This document shows, piece after piece, positions 45,625-57,600 of a stretch of DNA of 64,000 bases. The position numbers and the translations under genes were made by a program. The number at the start of each line of letters is the position of its first letter. Position 1 is the first letter of the stretch. The notes under the pieces were generated by a model. The model worked only from the letters and a program-made list of their open reading frames with translations. It was not told the DNA's origin and did not search any database. The DNA is from Rhinopomastus cyanomelas (lineage: Eukaryota > Chordata > Aves > Bucerotiformes > Rhinopomastidae), in the NCBI GenBank assembly GCA_013400115.1, contig VXBP01008921.1, forward strand, positions 124,001-188,000, in the 5' to 3' direction.

Positions 45625-48600
45625 CTGTAAGAAGACAGAGAAGACACGTGATGTTATACCCATCTCAACATGGTGAGAGAAGCTGAAGGAGAAAGGTTGA
45701 GCATACACCTCCAGCGATCCCCAGCAACCACAGAGACTGAAAATCTGGGTACGGGCATCACCCCCAAAGCACTGGATTCCTGTATCAACGATACCTGGAG
45801 TCTGAGGTTAGCGGAATTACAGGGCTAGAGGTTCAGAAGTATCTGGAAGCCAAGCATCACAAAAATCTGCTTTGGACAGAAATGAATGAAGAGCTGAGAA
45901 ATGAAACGGCAAAGGATACTGCAAGGTGTAAGGGAACATATTTGCAGAGTCCTGAGCAGCCTGAATCTGGTGTCGAAGATAATGACCTCCACATTTTAAA
46001 TAATGAGGCAGAGTGTGATCAAAAACTCACAGCAGCGTTCGGCAAGTACTGGCTGCCTTTGAGCACAGAGTCACAGAGCATTAGGGATTGGAAGGGACCT
46101 CGAAAGATCATCTAGTCCAATCCCCTGGCCACAGCAGGATCACCTAGATGAAGTTGCATGGGAACATGTCCAGGAGGGTTTTAAAACCACAGCCTCCCTT
46201 GGCAGCTCTGTCACCTCACCGTGAAGAAGTTCCTTCTCACACTGATGTGGAACCTCCTATGGTCCAGGTCACACCCATTGCCCCTTGTCCTACCATTAGG
46301 TGACATTGAGAAGAGCCTGGCTCCATCCTCCTGACACCCACCCTTTACGTGTTTATAAGCATTAATGAGAGCATCTACATTTGTAAACCTGAGCACCACA
46401 ACAGAAACACTTGTCCCCTGAAAACTGCCTCCAAGCTCCTGCACACTGCCAGTGTTGTTTTACCCACTCGCTGTCCTGTGGATGCTGAGCCAGGCACACT
46501 CCTCCACCTCCCGACTGCTTGCCTCACCCTGCATTTCGCTGCACCTCACTGAGAAGTAAGGTGAGAAAAAAGTCCCAAAGACATCCACAGGCCCAGAGGA
46601 CTCCAACTACGGTTTGTCACACGAGGACTGTTGGTGTCCTCATTTTCAGGCTGGGGTCACACTCCTTCAGCACATTTTAAAGCAAGGTGGCTGCTTCATG
46701 GGACTCCTCAGCACACCGCGTGTTCTGTGGGGAAACCCTGTGCCAGCTCTTCTCATCTTCATGCTCCTGTTTCAGTGTGACTCTCACTTTGTCTTCTATT
46801 TGTCCTTGCTATCGTGCAAATTAAAGCACCCCTCCCACCGTCAGCCAGAGCCAAACCCAGAGCCAGAGACAATAATTTATTGTGCACCCAACTAAACAAC
46901 GCTGTTCTCCAGACAACGCCATGGATGACATCCGTCTGGTTGGAAACCCAGTTCTGACTACGCAGAGTAGCTCTTGGCTGGGTCCCCCGCCAGCAGCGCC
47001 AGCTGTTGCTGCGCAACGCTCAACGGGGCCGTGGTGCCAAACTGGTTTTGTTCCCAGTTCCTCGCGGCCCAGACTGTTTTAGTCTGAAGGAGCCCAGACC
47101 CATCTAAATGTTGACTTTTGTCTGGGATCCTCCCATTTGCAAAGTTCTAGTTAGCAAATCAAGAGAGGTTCTTCTCCCCCTCTACTCTGCCCTGGTGAGA
47201 CCACACCTGGAGTATTGTGTCCAGCTGTGAGTATTGTGTCCAGCTCTGGGCTCCTCAGTTCAAGAGGGATGTGGAGCTGCTGGAGAGAGTTCAGCGTAGG
47301 GCAACGAAGCACCTCCCTTACGAGGAGAGGCTGAGGGAGCTGGGTCTCTTTAGCTTGGAGAAGAGGAGACTGAGGGGTGACCTCATTAATGTCTATAAAT
47401 ATGTGAGGGGTGGGTGTCAGGAGGATGGAACTGGGCTGTTCTCGGTGTCATGTAGTGATAGGACGAGGGGCAATGGTTGTGAGCTGGAACATAGGAGGTT
47501 CCACATCAACCTGAGAAGGAACTTCTTCACAGTGAGGGTGACGGAGCACTGGAACAGGCTGCCCAGGGGGGTTGTGGAGTCTCCTTCACTGGAGATATTC
47601 AAGACCCACCTGGATGTGTTCCTGTGTGACTTGGTCTAGGTGATCCTGCTGTGGCAGGGGGATTGGACTAGATGATCTTTCCAGGTCCCTTCCAATCCGT
47701 AGTGATTCTATGATTCTATGATTCTGAGGGAATTCTAAGGGCTTGACTGAGCCACAGCTCGTGACACCATAAAGGCTCCACTGGAGCGCTGCACGCGTGT
47801 TAGACAGACTGCCGTCAGCCCTCAGAAGTCACCACAAAACCATTTGCTGAACACTTGGGCACAGGCTTTGTGTGTTTGAAAGCAAAAAGCGGCCTCGGGA
47901 GCTGTACGGTGCTGTCACAAGAATCCGACCAACCTGTCCCGGGGACACACCAAGACAAAACCATCTCACACCCCATCTTTGGTCAGATATGTTGCATTTA
48001 CAGACACAGACAGAAAATGTGGATCCAGGAAAATCCAAGCACTTTCCACCACAGACATCTGATGGCAGTGAGTGACAGCAGAGCTGTGCAAAGCTGAGCT
48101 TTTCTCAAGGGAGAGCTGCCTGGTGGAGAAGGACCTGGGGGTGTTGATCGACAGCCGGCTGAACATGAGCCAGCAGTGTGCCCAGGTGGCCAAGAGGGCC
48201 AATGGCATCCTGGCCTGTATCAGAAACGGCGTGACCAGTAGGAGTAGGAAGGTGATTGTACCCCTGTACTTGGCACTTGTGAGACCGCACCTCGAGTACT
48301 GTGTCCAGTTTTGGTCACCACAGTACAGGAAGGACATTGAGGTGCTGGAATGAGTCCAGAGAAGGGCAACCAAGCTGGTGAAGGGGCTGGAGGACATGCC
48401 CTGTGAGGAGAGGCTGAGGGAGCTGGGGTTGTTTAGTCTGGAGAAGAGGAGACTGAGAGGAGACCTTATTACCCTCTACAACTACCTTAAAGGAGGTTGT
48501 AGCAAGGCTGGTGTCGGTCTCTTCTCTCCAATTGGTGATGTCAGGATGAGGGGAAATGGCCTCAAGTTGCATCAGGGGAGGTTTAGATTGGATGTAAGAA

Positions 48601-51600
48601 AGAAATTCTTTACTGAGAGGGTGGTTAGGTGCTGGAATGGGTTGCCCAGGGGGGTGGTGATGTCACCATCCCTGGAGGTGTTTAAGAAACGGGTGGATGC
48701 AGCGCTTGGGGATATGGTCTAGCGGTTAGACAGTAGGAGAAAGGGCTGGACTCGATGACCCTGGAGGTCCTTTCCAGCCATGATGATTCTGTGATTCTGT
48801 GTGATGCACATCGCCCAGGCTCACTCCTTTCCGCCCAGACCACCTCCTCAGGGCTCTCGTCACCTCCACCTCTCTGAAGCAGCTGACAGAATCATAGAAT
48901 CATCAAGGATCAAGGTTGTAAAAGATCTTCAAGATCATCAAGTCCAACTGTCTGCCCTACAAGCCTGAACCACTAAACCATCTCCCGAAACACCATGTCT
49001 GCCTGTTTTTAACAACATTCCCCAACAACAGAACAAACTTGAGCACTGCAAGTAAGAGAGGCTTTATGAGTAAACATTGAAAGAGGAGTCTGAGCTGTCA
49101 AAACCACCCTCCCCCAACATTTCAGAGCATTTCAACCCAAAAATCCAAGATGCTTTGTCCCACCTCATCCCCACTTCAACCCTTCAGCCGCAAAGTGGTT
49201 CAGAGCAGCAGCTGTGTCCAGTGACACACAAACAAAACCCTCACTGGCATTCAGCTGGCTGAATCACCTGCTAGAGTAAGTCCTTGATTTAAGGGCAGTG
49301 TGTTCACACAGGGTAATAGAGAAAAACAGCAGCCCCCATCGTTAAGAGTGTGAGTGTCTTCATAACGAGCCTTCTATAGGACCGACACATTAGGGCTCAG
49401 GAAATCCTACTCCAGCAGCAGAATGAGCCTGCTGGTGTTAGTGTGGATTAATCTTTCCTCTGGCTCATAGGGCATGGACTCTACCCTCCATCAAGGGACC
49501 CTTGTCCTTCCAGGACAGGGAAGGAGGAGAAAAAAGGCCACTGATTTTGGCAGCTGCTCGCACCTTCTCTGCTGCCAGCTAGAAAAATGCTGCAGGACAC
49601 CGAAGGGGAAGCTAATCGACCTAATTACACCGCAAGGGCTGGGTGACTGCCAACAAGAAAAAGGAGCGGACGCGCACAGCCCACCTGGGGTATCCGTGCC
49701 AGACTAATCCGAACGGAGAGTTTCCCCAGCACACGCATGGCAACAGCTCCTGGAGACACTGCTGCAATTAACAAGCACCCCCAAAGGAAAATCTGCTCGG
49801 GCTTCCCATAAAGGGGCACGGCAAGATTGCAGAGCTTTCTCTCAGGAAGGACTCAGTTCAGAGGTTCTTCGAGCACTCAAACGGACTGACAGAAGAGGAT
49901 GCTACCGAGGACTGGCAGCAAGCTGAGCCGTCTCGTGCTTTTGGGCCATCAAAACAATAGATGTGTCAGGAAACACAGAGCCAGCACTGCCTTAGATGAC
50001 AGAGAATTTGTTCTCTCTTGGCGCAGAGGGAAGCACGGGGATCAAACAAGCCCATTCCCATCGTCTGCCAGAGCTGTGCTTTGGTAGAAAGACACATCAT
50101 ATCTGCGTGAGAACATCCCGGCCATCAGAGAGGCCATCTCTTACCTACTGCTGCAAGGCACAATGACTCATGTGCTGACAGATCATACTGGAAATATCCT
50201 AGGAGTCACAGAGATGTGTTTTTTTTCTGTGGGGAGTGTTGCATTCTGTGGGGAACAGCGCTGCTGTGTGCCCCTCCTCGGGGAGCAGTTCGGGTGGAAC
50301 ACACGGTGCTCGGTGTCAGGCAGCATTCGTCAAACGAGTTGCATGCGCTCAGGACTGTCCATGTGTCCAAAGACAGCACAAAGAACACAGTTCTCTCACT
50401 TCTAAGGAATCAAACAAACAGTAGCACACACAACCGCTCCTCTGGGTACCTCAGTGCATGTGGAGCTCATGCACACCTCTGTGCTGCATGGGTCTGACTG
50501 AGCAGACACATACCCAAGGAGAGACGGAGGTGGCCACGCTGCTGTGCTCCCTGCGTTGGTCACAGGTGGCCACGCTGCTGTGCTCCCTGCGTTGGTCACA
50601 GGTGGCCACGCTGCTGTGCTCCCTGCGTTGGTCACAGGTGGCCACGCTGCTGTACTCCCTGCGTTGGTCACAGGCAATCTTACGCATCCAGGCTTACAAA
50701 AACCTCCGCAGAAGGAAGCGCAGCAGATGGAAGGAACTGGCTTTGCCCCTGCAGGCTGCTGTGAGGCAGAAACCAGTGTCTGTGGCAATGAGGGGATCAA
50801 AAGCGGCCGCGCAGTTACCTACCTGTCTGCCATCTTTCTGATTGCAGGCTTCCAGCGCGATTTGAGAACCAAGAGAGAAGGAGGTAATGGAAAGACACTT
50901 GTCCTGCTGCCTAATTAAAGGGTCGCTGAAAACCCACTCCTTTGGCATGAGGAAAAGAAAGATTCCGTTAGAACCACAACATCAGAAGAGGCAGAAAGAA
51001 GGCTTTTTGCTGTCAAATATTTACAAAACCTGTATGTTTTGTTGAGCTCCTCCCAAAGGCTCCCTGGCAGAAACATTCCCCTGATCAGGACCTCACGCTC
51101 AGGCTTGGTGCATCACAGCTATCTGAAAGCCTGCGGCTGGCTCCGCTGACCATCTGAGCTGTCTCACTAACCTTGGATCCCATGCAACTCCCTGCTCCAA
51201 AGTTTCACAGACTCAGGAGGAGCCCAAGCCCCGATTTACATGAAGTACCACTGCCTCAGCATATTTCACATAGCAGACATGTTCTGTAACTGGCATTTGG
51301 GACCTACAGGCTGTCAAGCAAAGCAAAACACACGCAAGCGTGGCTGAGGGCGAACACACCTCACGTACAAAGCACAAGCCGCTTCATTTTGCCCTCCGCT
51401 CGCTGGAAGGATACCTAACTCAATCAACTATTGTGACTGTATTTCCCTCAAGGAGTAACTAGAAAATGCAGCAAGTTTCAGAGATTTGAAATGGTAACGA
51501 CATGGAACAATGAGTCAGATTAAATGGCATGTTGAATGCTGGCTGCAAACTAGTTCCCAACAGTTAACAGATGTGACTATGTATTTTCTGGCACAAAATA

Positions 51601-54600
51601 CCCTACTGTGACCCTCAGCTTTCTCAGCCTGCTTCCCTGCTGCTTTTAGTCACCAAAAGAAGAGCGTGAATGCGGCTGGTATCAACCAGCAGAGCTCCAC
51701 TGCAGCCAGGAGAGCGGCACCAAAAGTACTGCAGCTTTTCAAACCCAAGTGGGCTTCATACTGAAATGCATCTGTGAAACGGCACCATTCAAGCCATCTG
51801 CAGCTACAGCTGGATGGGCAGGCCAGGAACCTTTCTGATGCCGGGCACATCTCCCCCGCCACATGCCTGAGCACACACCAAGCACACCTCAGGGCTGGTT
51901 CTCATGGGTTGGACACGGAAGCGGTGCTGTGAGTGGGAACAGCTGCCTGACTCAAACCCTGGTCACACACCCACTGCACAGACTAGGTACGTCCCTGAGC
52001 ATCCACGTGCTCCCTGCTGCCTCCGAGTCACAAAAACCTCCCTACCTGTACCTGGCAGCTGCCTGCTGGGCCAACAGAACTCTGAGGGACACTTTTTCTG
52101 CTCACTGTTAAAATCATTAATGGGGCCACATTTTTGCTTCATTCACCTCAGCCAAACCCCACCAAGGCCAAGATGCCATTTCATTCTCAGGTGATCAAAA
52201 GGGCAGAAGCAGAAGCAAAGCACCGGGCTGAAGGCTGCCAGACCTGAGTGACAGGTGGGTTGTTTGCTGTCCCTTTACAGCTTCCCATGCCAGCTAACAT
52301 ATTTCCTGTGGTATCCTGTGCCCAAGACTCCAGGCAGTGTCCTCCTTGTTTAATTATTCCAGGAATCAACTCCTTTTCAGGAATCCTTGGAGTAAAATGA
52401 GAGTTGCATGACACTTCATAGGACAGAAATGTCCAAAGCACTCTGACATTTATAAGGGTGTAACTGACCCTGACTGAAACACAGTCCCCTTCACCTGACA
52501 GAAAACGAACACGGTCACGCCATCCACCGGAAACGTCTGCAGGAGGCAACAGTTAAGGGAGAGCTGGGTCAAGAGCTGTAGCAAGGTCTGTAGGTACCCC
52601 CAAGCAGTTTAGTGTGATGCCTCTTCAGAGAGAGGCCCTTGCCAGTAAAAAGCCACATCCATGCTGACTCATTCAGCTTCTGCCTCCCCCTGTTCCAGAG
52701 CCTTCCCCCAGGTGCCAGTATGGATTCACCATCCCACTGGGGCCAGTGCAGGGAAGACCTGTCCGGGGCAGACGCCAGCTGGGTGTTGTAGCCTCAGCCC
52801 GTGTTAGCAGCTACAGAGCCCGTGAAGGTGCGTTGCCAAGGTGTGTTAGCCAGCAAGTGCCAACACAGCAGTACCCAGGCTACCTGTCAGCAGAGTGATG
52901 ACAAAACACTACAACATCCTCACCCTGGGCAGGGGCAGCGCTGGCACAGCTGGTTCTGGCACTCACCAGGGCTTTCTCCGAACCACCCACACCTCTGCAC
53001 CGAGGCTGTGGAGATCTGCTTGGCTCAACTACCCCCATGCAGAGCACCCAACAGGCAGAGACAAAGCCATGACTGGGAGTGGTGTAGTGCCCTGGCACTT
53101 ATTTACACCCAGCACCGCCAAACTCATCACTGCTGCACACAGCATCACGGAATGGTTTAGGCTGGAAAGGACTTTGAAGACCATCTAGTCCCAACCTCCT
53201 TGCTGCAGGCAGGGACACCTCTCTCCCACTAGACCAGGTTGCTCAATGTCCCATCCAACCTGGCCTTGAACACTTCCAGGGATGGGGCGGCCACATCTTC
53301 CAGGCTGGGACAGCCGTGTGAGGCAGAGCAGGGCACTCCCAGAGGCAGGACCTGTTTGCAGAGTTGTCTTAACGTGACCCAGGAAATCACTGCAGGGTTC
53401 TCACCAAAGAGAGAAGCAGAGGAAAATCTTTCCCAAGCTTAAGTCTCTCTTTTGCCCACTGCTGCCAAGGCTCAGCTTCTTACTGTGACCCACCTCCCAG
53501 ATCCTTCAGAGGTTTCTACCCGTGGAGAACTGACTCACTTGAGCTCAGGGTAGACGTTCTCCAGATACCACTGGAAGGATTTACAGTTCAGTTTGCGTCG
53601 CTGCTCCACTCGGTCTGCAACACTGGAAACACAGGCAGGTTGTTGAGGATAAAGGCAGTGAACAGGAGGGAGGGGAACAATGAAGATGGGCCAGGAGGTT
53701 TGAGGGAGATTACACGACTTTTTCCCATTACTCATTCTCCCACGTAGCTGTAGCTGGGTTCAGAGCACTAGCAGTGACCTGAGATGAAAAGGAGGAGAGA
53801 GGCAAGTGGCAGGAAATAGGAAAGGAAGACAAACATTTTCAGAGAACAATTCTTGCACTTCCTTTGGCTCAGACCGACGGCAGGTAGCAGCTCCTACGGT
53901 GTGAAACAGCACACTGCTGTAAAACTGCTGTAGGACCAGAGAAGCGTTTCTGTCTCTGGGTGCCCCTGGAGAGCCAAACTGTGAAACCTGCACAGCAACT
54001 CCTGGAAAGGTCTAGAAAGTGTGTCAGGTATACTCAAATGGTTCATCTGCGAGTGCTAGAGCCCAGTTCTGGCCCACAGGAGAAGCCCTAGGCTCAGATT
54101 GTGCTTCAGACCTAATGAACACAATGATTTGCTCTTAAGCAGTTTCAGGAAAGGGGAGGAGTATGAGGGGAAATGAACTCCATTAGCTGTCGGTCGTGAC
54201 TGTCATCCCACTGTAGATTTGCTTGGCTTTAGCTGGCTGGAGAAGAGGACGTCCCTCAAGCAATGACCCCAGGGACTCTACTCCTCAAGCTCTCGCACGA
54301 CATGAGTATGTAGGGAAGGACATCCAGCTCCTCGCTATCAGCCCACAGAGGCCATTGTACTGCCCACACCCCAGGAGAGTGTCATTAGATCCCATAGTCA
54401 CATCAACATTGTGGGGAAGGAGGGTCCATTTCAGGCCCAGTTGATAGTGAAGGTGTCAGAGGCATTTGTGTTCAAACATCTAGATTTAACGCAGGTTCAC
54501 AGGTCCGTTACGACAGGGCAAGGAATTGTCTGAAGTCAAACCCTACGGCTCTTCTCCAGCTTTTATTCAGCCAGTACTGCCAGCAACGCTGACAGAAAGT

Positions 54601-57600
54601 CTGTGTGAATAAGAACTGCATGTTTTGGCCCTAGAAGATGAGTAATACGTGTGTGTCCTATGTGCAGTGGTCCCCAGCAGCAGAGTTTTGTGTCGTTTGG
54701 CCTCAGCCCAGCTGCTGCAGTCAGCTCAAGGACACATACATCAGCGTAAAACCGCGTAGCGCATCACGATAATAAAGCACAGCGCACAACCAAAAAGTGT
54801 CCGTGGGCTAGACCAAACCTGCTCGTCATCAAATAAGTGGGAGATGTATCACTGCCCGGTGCACAGAGCTGCACACCCGAGACACGACCACGTCTGCCGA
54901 GTCCCTGGGCTGATGCGATAGCCACAGGTGATACGACCCACAGACACAAATCACTCCTGGGGCTTCTTGCATTTATTTGGGAGTCACAGAGCTTTGTTAG
55001 GACAGAGAGCAGGCTCTCCCCTCACTGCAGGTTTTGGTGTCCCTTACTGATTTCTGGGTCACAAAGCCCATAACAGTGTGGCCCGTGTGGTCTGGAGACA
55101 GCCCAGCAAAGGTACTACAAGGGGCACAGTTCTGCACAGAGGTGGCCTCAGCAGATGGTGGAGATGAGTCTCAACCAGATTGTCTTTCTAAAAGGGATGT
55201 CTCACCACTGGCCATGAGCTCTCCTGCCCTAGAAACCAGGGAAACCACCCATTCACTCATCAGGAACGAGGGGAGCACACCAAGTGCAGCCTGCCCTGTG
55301 TGCTGGAGAACTGAGCTCTAGTGAATGGACAGCTTCCATCTCCAGAGCATCTTCATGCTGGGTTAGACAGTATTCTCATCTAGCCACTTAAAATGTCTGA
55401 CCCTTTGATTTCATTACACATCCCTCTGGCCTCCTGTTAACAAATGATTTCTTCAGGGTTAATGGGGGAGAAATGAAGTGATGAGAAGCAAACCTTGTCA
55501 GGCAGATGCTCAAGCTGTCACCTCCCTGCTCAGCCAGCCAGTCAGAGCGTTTCCAGTTCCCACACTTTGCCCCAGAGGAGATCCCAAACCTATTTCTTGC
55601 TAGCAAGGTGCTTACCAGAGCTGTCCTACAAAGGTGTGGCTGCAGCTTACCTTCCAAATGACTTCCCGATGGCAGATGGCCGAGCCTCGTAGTAGTACTG
55701 CTTGTAGTCATCCATCCAGACCTCAGCCGTGCGCTTGGTGTTCCTGCATGGGGGTGAAGAGACGCTTTGCTGAGTGCTGCTGGAGAAGCTGCCCTCCCAG
55801 CGAGCAGGCACTGCCACAGCCTGTCTGCCAGGAGGGAGCGGGGGCAGTCCCCAACGTGAATCGCAGCGGGCAGGGTGGATAGGTAGAGGTGGAACGTGCT
55901 ATGTCTACAAAGCCTTGCAAGGATGCCCCAGTTCAAAAGTTAATAATCTAACAACCATAGCTCACCATGAGTTTCTCACACATGGACCTTCTGCAGAGAC
56001 ACCTGGACTCCCTGTCACCATCACCCTGCTTTACAGCATCCATTTCCCCAGATCAGAGTAACCCCACTGATTAATTTTGCTTGGGAAGCACCTCATCCAA
56101 CCTTCTGCCCAAAGCAGACTAGCCCCATACTGGGTCATATTGTTTGGGGTCTTGTCTTGCTTAACTTTGTGAAGCGTGAGCTCAGCTCTTCACTCTTCCC
56201 AACTGTCCTGCAGGGGCAGTTGTCTTCGGGGCAAGTCTCAGAGCACATGCAGCTCAGAGACTTCCCTGGCCTCAGAAGCAGCTCAGAGACAACAGAGATG
56301 ACTCAGGACTGCCGACACACAGGTACAGCGACACACAGGGCAGTATCCACAGTCTCCCTCTGAGGTGCTGCTCCCTGCCTCCACTGCAGACTGAGGAAGA
56401 AACAAGATGCACTAACACAAGCAACAGGGAAGGGAACAGGTTTTGTTCCCAGCAAACGGCAGCTCATCCTTCCCTTGAGAACAGATGCACAGCCACAAGC
56501 TGTTCTCTTCTGTCACCAGGCAGGAAGACAACACAGAACTCAGGCTTATTCAGACATGCTCAACGTCAAGGAGACATACCCAGCACGAAGGGGACCTGGG
56601 ACTACGCAACACCTACTTGATGTAAGTCAGTGCATTGCCCTCAGGGAAGTCATAGGGATGGCGCTTCCTGAACACGTGTCCCACTCGACTGCAGGGGACA
56701 ATCTCCAGGCTGCCACCGCACATCCACACTCGGAAAGAGAGCTCTGGAAGAGACCCCAAGAGTCACATCAGCAGCACTTCCAAGAAGAGCAACTTCACCA
56801 GTGTGCCTGCAAAATCTGCCCCTCTGTCTGCAACAGCAAAAGCAGGGTAAGAGTAGAAAAGCATCCTCTCTGTGCAACCCTTGTGGTTCAGAGGCTTCCT
56901 GGCCTTTTCTAGTCCTGATCCTTTCTCTGGTCCCCCAAGCACTGAATGTGGACACCGTTCCCTTTGACCGGGTCTTTGCGGTTGCCTCAGGTCATCAGGA
57001 TGGCATTTTGCAGCGCACCGAGATTGCCCCCACACCCACCTTGGTTTTGACTTCTGTCCCTCTCCAGCCCAGCACATGAATGGGAGAAAAAGAGGAGAAT
57101 TCACCGCGTAAAGTAAACCATGTGAGGGAGAAAGGGGGTTCAGGAGATAAGGAGAAAGAATCAGATGAGGGCATAGGAACCGAGCCAACGTGTAGAGCAG
57201 AGTCCAATCCCTCATACTTTGATGTTGTCTACCCTGCATGTGAATCCTTGTTCTGCCTGGCTCTGGTAATGTCAGTAAAAGCAAAAATCCCCCAAAAAAC
57301 CAATCAAGGAGACCAACCAACAAAATGAAAGTGAATGACTGGGTTACAGTTGGTCACCAGTTCCTTTGCTGGGAGATCTACTGACTGCTGAAATCAGACT
57401 CTAAAAACATTGAGAGAACTCTGATAAAGGAAGAAATCCAGCAGGTTCTGAAGCTACATTCAACAGCTGTTAAAGGATTATAAGATGGAGCTTTGATGCA
57501 GAGGTGCTTATTTGCATCACAGAAGAGATGTGACCTGTTCAAGCTCACAAGGTTAAGGACAACAGCTAGTTTAACCCCTGCCACACCGGAGGAGTTTTCC

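Larger units (their letters stand above)
45625..50822 (-). other. GALNT16: GALNT16 last intron
   Basis: About 5.2 kb containing four CR1 pieces (46067-46371 minus, 47166-47726 plus, 48105-48805 plus, 48888-49010 minus) and the 36-bp minisatellite at 50530-50673. The remaining sequence is unique, with no gene recognised. Confidence 0.8.

Noticed and set aside
46427..48722. Frames containing [19 protein letters not shown] as a repeated protein family
   Set aside because: This is the CR1 ORF2 C-terminus and recurs in every longer CR1 copy in the window.
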